Source of the DNA: Mucilaginibacter hurinus
GTDB taxonomy: Bacteria; Bacteroidota; Bacteroidia; Sphingobacteriales; Sphingobacteriaceae
Length of the DNA stretch: 64,000 bases
Assembly: GCF_003324525.1 (NCBI RefSeq)
Contig: NZ_QGDC01000001.1
Location: 248,001 to 312,000, forward strand
Reading direction: 5' to 3'
Position 1 is the first letter of the stretch, and each line of letters starts with the position of its first letter. Positions 16,532 to 25,423 of the stretch are shown in pieces. The notes below the pieces were generated by a model. The model saw only the letters and a program-made list of their open reading frames with translations, had not been told where the DNA came from and made no database searches. The translations under genes and the position numbers were made by a program.

Positions 16532-17365
16532 CTACAGCTTGTTGAGTTCGTCCATTAGCCCTTTACTTAGCCTGTTAAAATAACGTTTAACGCCGTAGCC
16601 CATAACGGCCTGTATGCCACGACTGGCATTGGTTACAAATACTTCGTCAGCTTCATATAAAATGTCGGGCTTTATCTGCGCTTCGGTTATAGCAATTTTA
16701 TTGTGTTTGGCTATATTAATAACCACCTGGCGCATTACCCCTTCTACGCAGCCCTCGCTTAATGCAGGGGTGTACAAGTGATTTTGATACCATACAAAAA
16801 CGTTTGAACTACCCGCCTCGCATAAATTACCGTACTGGTTTAGCAGCAATACCTCATCAAGGTTGTGCTGCATTTTAAATAACCCGGCCATTACATAAGT
16901 AAGCGAATTACATGTTTTGATGTTTGACAAATAGTTGCAAGGCTTAGGCACATCAGTAAACACATCTACTATCAGGCCCTTTTCATTTAAAAAATATCGA
17001 GGTTCATCAGTAGGTATCAATTCAAGACAATAACCTGCTTTATTTTGGCTGGGGGCATACAATCCCTCAGCATCCCGGTAAACAGTTAAACGCAGGCGTG
17101 CGTGCTTTACCTTATTGCGTGCCGCGAGTTCTTCGGCCTTATGGTTTAGAAACCAGCTATCCATTTGCGAGTAACCATCCAGCTTCAACGCTTTCATTCC
17201 ACGCTGCAGGCGGTCGGCGTGCAAGTCGGCGAACTTCAGCTTGCCCTTCATCATCCGCATACTCTCAAACAACCCATCACCATATTTAAATCCACGATTT
17301 GACACCGTAAACAACTTACTGTCTGCCGGCACTATTTCGCCATTAAAATTGATAAAAGGCATCAT
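16532..17365 (-). CDS. Class IV PLP-dependent aminotransferase (aminodeoxychorismate lyase or branched-chain type)
   Basis: A 277-residue fold-type IV PLP enzyme. It starts MPFINFNGEIVPADS (either of two consecutive ATGs) with the typical NRGFKYGDGLFESMRM block. The cofactor lysine is Lys150 in SNIKTCNSLTYVMA and Glu183 is in LCEAGSSNVFVW. Length and the weak GVMRQVV region fit 4-amino-4-deoxychorismate lyase (PabC) about as well as a D-amino acid or branched-chain aminotransferase. A PabB-like synthase at 30396 in the window makes the folate role plausible, but the two are not linked. It is 17 bases downstream of the pseudouridine synthase gene, probably cotranscribed. Confidence 0.8.
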   Translation of the reverse strand: MMPFINFNGEIVPADSKLFTVSNRGFKYGDGLFESMRMMKGKLKFADLHADRLQRGMKALKLDGYSQMDSWFLNHKAEELAARNKVKHARLRLTVYRDAEGLYAPSQNKAGYCLELIPTDEPRYFLNEKGLIVDVFTDVPKPCNYLSNIKTCNSLTYVMAGLFKMQHNLDEVLLLNQYGNLCEAGSSNVFVWYQNHLYTPALSEGCVEGVMRQVVINIAKHNKIAITEAQIKPDILYEADEVFVTNASRGIQAVMGYGVKRYFNRLSKGLMDELNKL

Positions 17366-17382
17366 GCGATATAAACACTAAA

Positions 17383-18426
17383 TTACTCGTTTTGGTCTGT
17401 TGTTGCTGAGATATATTTGCGCCATTTTTGCAACACGCCGTCAAAGTCCTGCGGTACAGGCGCTTCAAAATGCAAATATTTTTTTTGCGACGGATGCACA
17501 AAACCCAGTGTTTGTGCATGCAATGCCTGTCGCGGCATCAGCGCAAAGCAGTTTTCAACAAATTGCCTGTATTTGCTAAACACGGTGCCTTTTAATATTT
17601 TATCACCGCCGTAGGTGGCATCACTAAATAAGGGATGACCTATATGGCGCATATGCGCACGTATCTGATGTGTACGGCCGGTTTCTAACTGGCATTCTAT
17701 CAACGTAACATAACTAAGCCGCTCAAGCACCTTGTAATGCGTCACTGACCACTTTCCTTTATCCGCGTCATCATATATCGACATCACCCGCCTGTCGGCC
17801 ACGCTGCGGCCAATGTAACCTGTTACTGTTCCGTCTTCCGGCAGGTCGCCCCAAACCAGGGCGAGGTATTTGCGGGTAATGCTATGGTCGAAAAACTGCT
17901 TGGCCAGGTAATTCATTGACCGCTCGTTTTTACTTATAAGCAATAAACCTGACGTATCTTTATCAATGCGGTGCACCAACCCCGGCCGGCCGTCATTTCC
18001 GGGAAGAGTTGGCAGCTGCTGAAAATGATGAACCAGGGCATTCACCAACGTACCCGTATAATTATTATAGCCGGGATGCACAACCATACCGGCCTCCTTA
18101 TTTACTACCAACACGTCGTCGTCTTCGTAAACAATATTCAGCGGAAGGTCTTCCGGGTATACCTCCGTATCGCGGGGCGGGTGCGGTAATACTACTGATA
18201 TAACATCCAGCGGTTTTACTTTATAGCTTGACTTAACGGTTTTATCATTAACCAGCACATTACCCAATTCAATAGCGTTTTGTATGCGGTTACGTGAAGC
18301 ATTTTCAACCCTAACCATCAAAAACTTATCAATACGCAACAGTGATTGTCCTTTATCAACAACTATGCGTAAATGTTCATAAAGGTCCTGCTCATCCTGT
18401 TCTATAAGTTCGGTATCTTCTGCCAT
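17383..18426 (-). CDS. RluA-family 23S rRNA pseudouridine synthase (RluD-like)
   Basis: A 347-residue enzyme. An acidic N-terminal tail is followed by an S4 RNA-binding domain (about 30-90, LRIDKFLMVRVENASRNRIQ) and the catalytic domain with Asp155 in HRIDKDTSGLLLISK. GRTHQIRAHMRHIGHPLFSD is the C-terminal family motif. It would convert uridines to pseudouridine in the 23S rRNA helix 69 stem-loop if it is a true RluD ortholog. The ATG at 18426 was preferred over a TTG at 18435 because a -7 element (18433-18440) overlaps the latter. Confidence 0.9.
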   Translation of the reverse strand: MAEDTELIEQDEQDLYEHLRIVVDKGQSLLRIDKFLMVRVENASRNRIQNAIELGNVLVNDKTVKSSYKVKPLDVISVVLPHPPRDTEVYPEDLPLNIVYEDDDVLVVNKEAGMVVHPGYNNYTGTLVNALVHHFQQLPTLPGNDGRPGLVHRIDKDTSGLLLISKNERSMNYLAKQFFDHSITRKYLALVWGDLPEDGTVTGYIGRSVADRRVMSIYDDADKGKWSVTHYKVLERLSYVTLIECQLETGRTHQIRAHMRHIGHPLFSDATYGGDKILKGTVFSKYRQFVENCFALMPRQALHAQTLGFVHPSQKKYLHFEAPVPQDFDGVLQKWRKYISATTDQNE

Positions 18427-18432
18427 TTGCAG

Positions 18433-18440
18433 CAAAAGTA
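18433..18440 (-). promoter_or_regulatory. Candidate -7 element of the pseudouridine synthase gene
   Basis: TACTTTTG on the reverse strand, exact -7 consensus, ends 6 bases before the ATG at 18426. The transcript would have an extremely short leader. Confidence 0.45.
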
Positions 18441-18498
18441 ATCGTTTTTTATGGTTGCTTACACGTAATATTGCAATACCATATATGTTGTGTTAGGT

Positions 18499-19398
18499 AT
18501 GCCCGTTAACCTTAATTTTTTTAGTCCTGTAGAGCAAATCAAAAATGCTATTTTTGATGAACATGGCGTTGAAGTATTCATTAAGCGCGACGACCTGATA
18601 CATCCGTTTATTTCGGGCAATAAATGGCGTAAACTTAAGTATATATTAAGGGAGGCACAGGCCAAAAATAAAACACACCTGGTAACATTTGGCGGCGCCT
18701 ATGCCAATCATCTGTTAGCAACGGCGGCCGCTGCGGCTAAATTTGGTTTTAAAGCCACCGGTATTGTACGCGGCGAGCAGGTATTTAATGATACATTATT
18801 TTTATGCAGCATGCATGGCATGCAGCTACTATTTACCAACCGCGACAGCTACCGTGATAAAGCCGGGCTGTTTACCAAACATTTTGGTGATGATACAACA
18901 GCTTTTTTTGTAGATGAGGGGGGCGCCTGTGAGGAAGGTGCCAGGGGCTGCAGCGAACTGATAACCGAGCTATCAGAAACTTATGACGATATTATTTGTG
19001 CTGGGGGTACCGGAACTACCGGCGCCGGGATCATCAACGGCATTTTAAAACATCAGCTTAACACCCGCATGCATATAATTCCCGTTTTAAAAAACGGAGA
19101 ATTTTTAAGACCGGGCATTGATAAATATTTAGCCGGACCAGCCGAATACCATTTGCATACCGCGTATCACTTTGGCGGTTATGCCAAAGTAACGCCTGCA
19201 CTAGTTGAATTTATAAAGCAATTCACTTCATCAACAGGTATTATGCTGGAGCCTGTTTATACCGGCAAAATGATGTACGCTTTGTTTAATTTAATAGAAA
19301 AAGGACATTTCAAAAAAGGCAGCCGGATACTGGCCGTGCATACAGGCGGGCTATTGGGTATTTTGGGGATGAAAGAAAGATTTAATTTCACCGGGTGA
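18499..19398 (+). CDS. PLP-dependent 1-aminocyclopropane-1-carboxylate deaminase / D-cysteine desulfhydrase family protein
   Basis: A 299-residue fold-type II PLP enzyme. The cofactor lysine is Lys42 in SGNKWRKLKYI, and GGAYANHLLATAAA is the substrate/PLP loop. The glycine-rich phosphate loop is CAGGTGTTGAGI. The family contains ACC deaminase and D-cysteine desulfhydrase, and the active-site pattern does not decide between them by eye; D-cysteine desulfhydrase is the commoner activity in bacteria of this type. The start is ATG 18499 (MPVNLNFFSPVEQIK); a GTG at 18490 is also in frame. It is convergent with the GH92 gene across a good terminator. Confidence 0.85.
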   Translation: MPVNLNFFSPVEQIKNAIFDEHGVEVFIKRDDLIHPFISGNKWRKLKYILREAQAKNKTHLVTFGGAYANHLLATAAAAAKFGFKATGIVRGEQVFNDTLFLCSMHGMQLLFTNRDSYRDKAGLFTKHFGDDTTAFFVDEGGACEEGARGCSELITELSETYDDIICAGGTGTTGAGIINGILKHQLNTRMHIIPVLKNGEFLRPGIDKYLAGPAEYHLHTAYHFGGYAKVTPALVEFIKQFTSSTGIMLEPVYTGKMMYALFNLIEKGHFKKGSRILAVHTGGLLGILGMKERFNFTG

Positions 19399-19492
19399 AG
19401 TGCGCTTTAGTATTTATTAAGGCTGCCTTGGCATTTTAGGCAAGTGCAAGCCATTGGCCGAGATTCGCAGTATATAACATGATAATGTAAAC

Positions 19493-19527
19493 AAAAATAG
19501 CAGGCACCTAGGTAGCCCGCTATTTTT
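19493..19527. terminator. Bidirectional intrinsic terminator
   Basis: AAAAATAGC (19493-19501) pairs with GCTATTTTT (19519-19527), extended by GGC/GCC inside. T-runs flank it on both strands. It lies between the convergent ACC deaminase-like and GH92 genes and serves both. Confidence 0.8.
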
Positions 19528-19542
19528 GAACACGTAGTATAT

Positions 19543-21807
19543 TTAGTTGGATACCGAGAAAGGCATATCCTCATCGGCAATACCGCGCTGCATGTTGGGT
19601 TTATCGCCCATTTTTAATACCAGCGTCCCGCCATCCGTAATATCTTTGTGAGTGATAAAGTTATGTGAATGCGGCTTACCATTTAAGGTAGCCGACTGAA
19701 TGTATACATTAGTTTTGCTGTTATTTTCGGCAATAACCGTGAATTTTTTGCCATTTTCCAATGTTACGGTAGCTTTATTAAATACCGGGCTACCAATTAC
19801 ATATTGATCAATACCAGGTGTTACACTGTATATACCTAACGCACTGATTACGTACCATGATGACATTGCCCCCTGGTCTTCATCGCCCGGGAAGCCTTTA
19901 GGCCCTGCATTGTACAATTTATCCATTACCGCACGAACACGGTGCTGGGTTTTCCACGGCTGCCTTAAGTAATTGTATAAGTAACCAACGTGCATACAAG
20001 GCTGGTTACCATGTGCATATTGACCCATGTTAGCCAGTACCATTTCAGTCATTTCATGTATCTCCTGCTTGTATGATCCTACTTTGAAGTCACTTGTGGT
20101 ATTAAAAAATGTATCCAATTTGGTTTGTACTGCCTTTTCGCCACCCATTAGCTTAACCAATCCTTTTACGTCATGAAAAACGGACCAGCTGTATTGCCAT
20201 GAGTTACCTTCTGTAAACGCGCCGCCCCATTCTTTAGGATCGAAATTTTCGGGCACCCATTTTCCTTCGCGGGTGCGGCCGCGCATAAACCCTACTGACG
20301 GATCGTAAACATTTTTATAATTAAATATCTGGCGCTCAAACATGTTCTCATGAAAACTATCACCAGACATTTTAGCCAGGTTGTAGGCGCAAAAATCGTC
20401 ATAAGCCAATTCCAGTGTTTTCGCAGTAGACTCGCCAACTTCATTTGTAGGGATAAATCCGGCAACGAAATAATCTTTCCATCCGTCGCGTCCACTTGAA
20501 CCACCAAATGGACCTTTATTAGTAACCTCATGCACATATCCAACTAATGCCTGGTGCGGATCAAAGTTGCGTATTCCCTTTGCCCATGCATCTGCAAGCA
20601 AGGACATAGCGTGATTGCCCAACATTACTCCTGACATACCCGGATTTGACCATGCCGGATAAAAGCCAAATTGCTGCTGCGCGTCAATTAAACTTTGCAT
20701 GTACCTACCCTGCATAGTTGGATGAAGAATATTGTTTAGCGGGAACTGCGTGCGGAAGGTGTCCCAGAAACCGTTATCGGTATACATATAACCCTTATGT
20801 ATTTTTTCATCGTAAGGGCTGTAATAGTATGGCTCGCCCTTTTCGTTTATTTCATAAAATTTCCGCGAGAACAGGTTTGATCTGAATAAACATGAGTAAA
20901 AGGTAGCCTTTTCCTCTTCAGTGCCTCCCTCAACAGCAATACGGCCCAACAGGTTGTTCCATACTTTGCGGGCCGCGTTCCTGGTTTGCTCAAATGTTGT
21001 TTTAGGCTTTATTTCAGTTTTTAGTGTAAGGTAGGCCTGCTCCTGGCTGATGTATGAAGTAGCCATTTTAGCTACAACTTTAGCGCCTTTTTTAAACTGA
21101 ATATAGGCACCCACAGCTGTACCGGCTAATGCCTTGCTACCGGCATTTACGGTTTTACCCTTGTCGGCCCATGTACCATAACCTATAATAGGCTGATCAA
21201 ATTCTATTACAAAATAACCTTTAAAGGTATTGGGGATAAAAGTACCATTACGCACCCAACCAATTATTTTGCGTTGCTCGGGCAATATCTGGAAGTCGCT
21301 GGTTTTAATAAAGCCGTCAAATACCAGGTAGGCATCATCTTTCCCGGTAAAGGTAAAACGCATTTGCGCACCTCTTTCAACCGGAGTTATTTCTGTAGTT
21401 ATACCATTGTCAAACTTTACTTTATAGTAGTCAGGTCCGGCCTGCTCATTTTCGTGCTTAAATGCTGATGCCCGCTCGTCTTCATTAGCAACCATCTTAC
21501 CTTCAACAGGCATTAACGAAAATACCGCATAATCACCCATCCACGGGCTGCATTGGTGCACTTGCTGAAAACCGCGTATCTTATCAGCCTGGTACTGGTA
21601 TTTCCAGCCATCACCGTTTTTTCCGGTTTGAGGCGAGTAAAAATGCTGGCCATGAGGCAAGCCAACTGTAGGATAAGTGCTTCCGTATGAAAGGCCCCAA
21701 TGCGAATATGTACCTTGCAAGGTGTTAACATATTTTACGTAATCCTGGCCAAACGCGCTGTAGCTTAAAAATAGTAAAGCTGCGATTAGCATCTTGTAAT
21801 TTTTCAT
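19543..21807 (-). CDS. GH92 family alpha-mannosidase, secreted
   Basis: A 754-residue protein with a signal peptide (MKNYKMLIAALLFLSYSAFG, cleavage before QDYVKYVN). The N-terminal beta-sandwich carries YVNTLQGTYSHWGLSYGSTY and MGDYAVFSLMPVEG. The C-terminal (alpha/alpha)6 domain has NGFWDTFRTQFPLNN and the family block FPGDEDQGAMSSWYVISALG, where the acidic residues are those of the calcium-dependent inverting mechanism. Family members trim alpha-1,2/1,3-mannose from N-glycans or yeast mannan. It stands alone: no SusC/SusD pair or other glycosidase is next to it, so it is not in a recognisable polysaccharide utilisation locus here. Confidence 0.92.
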   Translation of the reverse strand: MKNYKMLIAALLFLSYSAFGQDYVKYVNTLQGTYSHWGLSYGSTYPTVGLPHGQHFYSPQTGKNGDGWKYQYQADKIRGFQQVHQCSPWMGDYAVFSLMPVEGKMVANEDERASAFKHENEQAGPDYYKVKFDNGITTEITPVERGAQMRFTFTGKDDAYLVFDGFIKTSDFQILPEQRKIIGWVRNGTFIPNTFKGYFVIEFDQPIIGYGTWADKGKTVNAGSKALAGTAVGAYIQFKKGAKVVAKMATSYISQEQAYLTLKTEIKPKTTFEQTRNAARKVWNNLLGRIAVEGGTEEEKATFYSCLFRSNLFSRKFYEINEKGEPYYYSPYDEKIHKGYMYTDNGFWDTFRTQFPLNNILHPTMQGRYMQSLIDAQQQFGFYPAWSNPGMSGVMLGNHAMSLLADAWAKGIRNFDPHQALVGYVHEVTNKGPFGGSSGRDGWKDYFVAGFIPTNEVGESTAKTLELAYDDFCAYNLAKMSGDSFHENMFERQIFNYKNVYDPSVGFMRGRTREGKWVPENFDPKEWGGAFTEGNSWQYSWSVFHDVKGLVKLMGGEKAVQTKLDTFFNTTSDFKVGSYKQEIHEMTEMVLANMGQYAHGNQPCMHVGYLYNYLRQPWKTQHRVRAVMDKLYNAGPKGFPGDEDQGAMSSWYVISALGIYSVTPGIDQYVIGSPVFNKATVTLENGKKFTVIAENNSKTNVYIQSATLNGKPHSHNFITHKDITDGGTLVLKMGDKPNMQRGIADEDMPFSVSN

Positions 21808-21912
21808 TCAATTTAAGTTAATTTGATACATTGGAATAACAAGGTGTAAATATATGCTAAATCGTTACACTAAAAAATTTTATGCAGCGATGAAGTAATC
21901 ACATTTTCGTTA

Positions 21913-21920
21913 CAAATATA
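21913..21920 (-). promoter_or_regulatory. Candidate -7 element of the GH92 gene
   Basis: TATATTTG on the reverse strand matches TAnnTTTG exactly. It would give an untranslated leader of about 100 bases, longer than others in the window. No -33 box at ideal spacing. Confidence 0.3.
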
Positions 21921-22115
21921 GCCGGGCAAAGATGGATATAGCCACCTGACTAAAAAACTATTGCCCCGATAAAAGGTAACTATCGACCAAATTTACTTCG
22001 TAAACCGGGCAATAAATACCCGGAGCTACAAAAACCCGAATGCAATTTGGTACAAAAGATAACTTTAAACAATTTAAAGCACTTTATTTCAGATGCAGTT
22101 CAAAAAGCGCCTCAA

Positions 22116-22146
22116 TTGATTAATTTCCCTGTTTTTTGTAAGTTTG
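22116..22146 (+). promoter_or_regulatory. Promoter of the lysine 6-transaminase gene
   Basis: TTG at 22116-22118, 20-base spacer, TAAGTTTG at 22139-22146 (exact -7). The ATG at 22164 follows 17 bases later. This is one of the best -33/-7 pairs in the window. Confidence 0.55.
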
Positions 22147-22163
22147 TTTAAACCGATAAGTAT

Positions 22164-23495
22164 ATGTATGAGCTCCGGATATCCCCTGAAAATGTTCAGG
22201 CCGCACTACAAAAGCATGTGTTGGCCGATGGCTACGACCTCACCTTTGACATGGAAAAAAGCGCCGGGGTTTATATATACGATTCAAAAAACAAACGGAC
22301 CTTATTAGATCTTTTCACCTGCTTTGCATCAGTACCATTAGGCTATAACCATCCTAAAATGCTAGCCGACGAAGCCTTTAAAAAAAGCTTGTTACTGGCG
22401 GCGCTGACTAACCCCTCAAACTCTGACATTTACACTACGCAATACGCCCAGTTTGTGGATACGTTTGCCAAAGTTGCCATTCCGGATTACTTGCCGCATG
22501 CTTTTTTTATTTCGGGCGGGACACTTGCTATTGAGAATGCGCTTAAAGCAGCTATGGACTGGAAGGTGCAAAAAAACTTTGCTAAAGGATATACCAGTGA
22601 AAAAGGCCATAAAGTGCTGCACTTTGACCACGCTTTTCATGGCCGGTCCGGCTATACACTAAGCCTTACCAATACCTTGCCGGTGAAAACCAAGTGGTAC
22701 GCCAGATTTGACTGGCCGCGCGTAACATTCCCGGCGGTTGATTTTACGCATGCTAATGACGGTAATGAAGATTTGATTAAAAGGGAAGCGGCATCAGTTG
22801 CGGAAATACGAAAAGCCTTTGAAGAGAACAAAGACGACATCTGCGCAATTATTGTTGAACCTGTGCAGGCAGAGGGTGGTGACAGGCATATGCGCAGGGA
22901 GTTTGCCGAGCAATTGCGTAAACTGGCCGATGAGTATGACGCATTGCTTATTTACGATGAGGTACAAACCGGTGTTGGGCTAAGCGGTAAATTCTGGTGC
23001 CATGAGCACTTTGGCGAAAACGCGCGCCCGGACATCATTGCCTTTGGCAAAAAAATGCAGGTTTGCGGTATGCTTGCAGGGCGCAGGATTGATGAAGTAG
23101 AGAATAACGTATTTAAAGTGTCATCACGTATTAATTCAACCTGGGGTGGAAATTTGGTTGATATGGTACGCGCTACCAAAATACTTGAAATAATACATGA
23201 GGACGACCTGTGCGGCAATGCCGATAATATGGGCAAGTATTTACAGAGTGAACTACATAACATAGCCAGCGATACACCTGCTATCAGCAATATAAGGGGA
23301 AAAGGCCTGCTTACCGCTTTTGATTTTAAGGATAAAGATACCCGTGATAGCTTCATCGCGAAGGGGTTACAACACAACGTTATGTTTTTGGGTTGTGGCG
23401 AAAAAAGTATACGTTTCCGGCCTGCGCTTATTATTGAGAAAAAACATATTGATGAGGGGCTTAGCATACTCAAAAAAATATCTTCACAATTTTAA
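22164..23495 (+). CDS. lat: L-lysine 6-transaminase
   Basis: A 443-residue class III aminotransferase that moves the epsilon-amino group of lysine to 2-oxoglutarate, giving aminoadipate semialdehyde (piperideine-6-carboxylate). Diagnostic blocks include LFTCFASVPLGYNHP, FFISGGTLAIENALKAAMDW and HFDHAFHGRSGYTLSLTNT. The PLP aspartate is in LLIYDEVQTGVG and the cofactor lysine is in IIAFGKKMQVCGM. No semialdehyde dehydrogenase gene is beside it, so the pathway's next step is encoded elsewhere or the product is used directly. It has its own promoter and is divergent from the GH92 gene. Confidence 0.92.
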   Translation: MYELRISPENVQAALQKHVLADGYDLTFDMEKSAGVYIYDSKNKRTLLDLFTCFASVPLGYNHPKMLADEAFKKSLLLAALTNPSNSDIYTTQYAQFVDTFAKVAIPDYLPHAFFISGGTLAIENALKAAMDWKVQKNFAKGYTSEKGHKVLHFDHAFHGRSGYTLSLTNTLPVKTKWYARFDWPRVTFPAVDFTHANDGNEDLIKREAASVAEIRKAFEENKDDICAIIVEPVQAEGGDRHMRREFAEQLRKLADEYDALLIYDEVQTGVGLSGKFWCHEHFGENARPDIIAFGKKMQVCGMLAGRRIDEVENNVFKVSSRINSTWGGNLVDMVRATKILEIIHEDDLCGNADNMGKYLQSELHNIASDTPAISNIRGKGLLTAFDFKDKDTRDSFIAKGLQHNVMFLGCGEKSIRFRPALIIEKKHIDEGLSILKKISSQF

Positions 23496-23693
23496 CCAAT
23501 AGTGTAATAATATTGCTACAAGCGTCCGTTACGCCCTGTTTCGGTCAGTTTTTTTCTGTACTTTGTACTAAAACGGCTTTAATACTGTTAAATAAATAAT
23601 ATTTGATAAGTTTCACAATATTTAAATTTTTACTGTTAAGCTAATTTAAAACGCAAGTACTTTATGCTTTCATCTCCTAAAACCGCACCTATC

Positions 23694-24134
23694 ATGAATA
23701 AACAAATCGAAAAATTAAAAAAGCAATTGGCAGAGATATCTGAAGTGGTTAACACTTTTAAATCTGAAGCTGTGCAGGTAAAGATTGCCGAAAAATTATT
23801 TGATGTATTGATAGATGTAGACAGAGTTGATACCGAAGGTGGCGAAGCCTACAAACGCAGCCGTAAACTAAAGGCAGATAACGGCGCTGAAGTTTATGGT
23901 ACACAGGTTAAAAAAAAGCCAGGAGCTACACGTGTTTTAAACCAGCTGTTAGCAACGGATTTTTTTGATGTGCCACGCTCCATTTCAGCTATTGCCGATC
24001 ATTGCAGAGAACACTACGATTCAAATTTTAAAACATCTGAATTATCAGGTATACTTTTAAAGCTTGCAAATGAAAACAAGCTAAAACGCGAAAAAAGCAA
24101 GGATAATAATCGCTTTGATTATTTGAAGCCCTAA
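23694..24134 (+). CDS. Small protein of unknown function, possible coiled coil plus winged-helix
   Basis: 146 residues from the ATG at 23694 (MNKQIEKLKKQLAEISEVVN); an earlier in-frame ATG at 23664 would add ten unremarkable residues and overlaps a near -7 element (TACTTTAT, 23658-23665), so I prefer 23694. The N-terminal 35 residues look like a coiled coil. The C-terminal half (VLNQLLATDFFDVPRSISAI; FKTSELSGILLKLANENKL) reads like a small winged-helix, ending in RFDYLKP. Rich in Lys and Asp, no signal peptide, so cytoplasmic. I do not recognise the family. It stands between lat and the convergent bshB1 operon. Confidence 0.7.
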   Translation: MNKQIEKLKKQLAEISEVVNTFKSEAVQVKIAEKLFDVLIDVDRVDTEGGEAYKRSRKLKADNGAEVYGTQVKKKPGATRVLNQLLATDFFDVPRSISAIADHCREHYDSNFKTSELSGILLKLANENKLKREKSKDNNRFDYLKP

Positions 24135-24187
24135 CCGGATATTTAATATTCAATTGGGTAAACCCTATTTAGGATTGCTGAAATTTG

Positions 24188-24907
24188 TTACCTCAGGTTA
24201 AAAAGGTTATCAACGCCTAATAATTTCACTGATGTAAAGCCTTCGGCATATTTTACACCAATGCTTTTACCAAACTCAATAGCGCGGGCCTCTGTTGTTT
24301 TTATAAACTCGGGCGACGAAATATAAGTTTGTGGTTCATCTGCCCATTCAGGATTATAAAATTGAGATTTAAACGCCATTATACTCTCTACCTTTTTATC
24401 CCAATGTTCAGTAACGTCAACTAAAATATCCGGCTCAATGTAGCGGTCTTGTATAAAATGCAATACCAGTTCCGGCCGCCAAGGCTCTTGTAACTCTCCA
24501 TCATGCCTCGTTTCTATCTTGCGTAATCCCGATAAAAAAACCGCGGTTTCAACAAGTTCATTAGCCCGGCCGTGGTCAGGGTGTCTGTCATGGTAAGCGT
24601 TGGTAATTACAATATGGGGCTGAAACTTGCGTATAACCTCAATCACTTTTACCTGGTTTTCACGTGTATTTTGAAAAAACCCATCTGGCAATCCTAGGTT
24701 TTCGCGGACAGCAAGTCTTAAAATATTCCCCGCATCGTTGGCCTCCGCTTCACGTATCTGGGCTGTACCGCGCGTACCTAACTCACCGCGAGTCAAATCA
24801 ACAATACCGGCCTTTTTGCCCAGCGCTATGTGTTTCAACAGAGTGCCTGCGCAACCTAATTCGGCGTCGTCCGGGTGTACTGGTAAAACCAGTATATCTA
24901 ATTTCAT
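24188..24907 (-). CDS. bshB1: Bacillithiol biosynthesis deacetylase BshB1
   Basis: A 239-residue PIG-L/LmbE-type zinc deacetylase that removes acetyl from GlcNAc-malate in bacillithiol synthesis. The zinc motif HPDD is at 11-14 and the second one, HDRHPDH, is at 106-112. DLTRGELGTRGT and SKxGVKYAEGF-like ending (SIGVKYAEGFTSVKLLGV) are typical of the BshB1 branch. It is the last gene of a three-gene operon, 10 bases behind the glutathione peroxidase-family gene. Confidence 0.92.
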   Translation of the reverse strand: MKLDILVLPVHPDDAELGCAGTLLKHIALGKKAGIVDLTRGELGTRGTAQIREAEANDAGNILRLAVRENLGLPDGFFQNTRENQVKVIEVIRKFQPHIVITNAYHDRHPDHGRANELVETAVFLSGLRKIETRHDGELQEPWRPELVLHFIQDRYIEPDILVDVTEHWDKKVESIMAFKSQFYNPEWADEPQTYISSPEFIKTTEARAIEFGKSIGVKYAEGFTSVKLLGVDNLFNLR

Positions 24908-24917
24908 ACTACAATCT

Positions 24918-25421
24918 TTATTTGATGGGATTTGATAATAGTCGGGTTATTTTTTTTCGCACTTTTGATGATGTGGGCTTGGTAAACGGATAAAAGTAAT
25001 CAATTACCTTGCCTGACCTGTCTACTAAAAATTTATGGAAGTTCCACTTTGGTACGGCGTTAAATACACCATTCAATTTTTTGTCAGACAGAAACTTAAA
25101 TAAGGGATGTGCGTAGGGTCCGCGTACACGTACTTTATTAAATACCGGGTAGTTTTTAACGTTGTTGCGGCAAAACGATTCCAATGCCTCTCCTTCCAGG
25201 GGTTCCTGTCCGCCAAAGTCGTTTGAAGGGAACGCAAGTATCTCAAAATCCTGGCCTGCATAAGTCTCCTTTAATTCAGCCAGATCCTTCAATTGCGGAG
25301 TAAAGCCGCATTGTGAAGCGGTATTAACAATTAACAGAACTTTGTTTTTGAAGGCCGAAAGGCTTATCTCTTCACCATCCATTTTTTGGATAGTGTATTG
25401 GTAAATATCGTTACTAAACAT
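24918..25421 (-). CDS. Glutathione peroxidase family protein (cysteine type)
   Basis: A 167-residue thioredoxin-fold peroxidase. The peroxidatic Cys38 is in NTASQCGFTPQL; Gln72 is in FPSNDFGGQEP and the catalytic Trp is in KWNFHKFLVDRSG. It carries Cys rather than selenocysteine. Members of this family in organisms lacking glutathione usually take electrons from thioredoxin. Lying in one operon with a bacillithiol gene suggests a link to that thiol, but this is inference. The upstream gene ends 2 bases before its start, which implies coupled translation. No signal peptide, so cytoplasmic. Confidence 0.93.
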   Translation of the reverse strand: MFSNDIYQYTIQKMDGEEISLSAFKNKVLLIVNTASQCGFTPQLKDLAELKETYAGQDFEILAFPSNDFGGQEPLEGEALESFCRNNVKNYPVFNKVRVRGPYAHPLFKFLSDKKLNGVFNAVPKWNFHKFLVDRSGKVIDYFYPFTKPTSSKVRKKITRLLSNPIK

Positions 25422-25423
25422 TA

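Larger units (their letters stand above)
21808..22163. other. Divergent regulatory region between GH92 and lysine 6-transaminase genes
   Basis: About 356 bases, AT-rich. It contains a reverse-strand exact -7 match (21913-21920) about 106 bases before the GH92 start, a forward promoter for the transaminase (22116-22146), and a small inverted repeat CCGGG/CCCGG at 22005-22023. No ORF or RNA gene is apparent. Confidence 0.6.

Noticed and set aside
19543..22163. Polysaccharide utilisation locus around the GH92 gene
   Set aside because: No SusC, SusD or regulator gene lies nearby; the neighbours are amino acid enzymes.
22952..23473. A 173-codon minus-strand frame
   Set aside because: Antisense to the lysine 6-transaminase; Ser/Ile-rich artefact.
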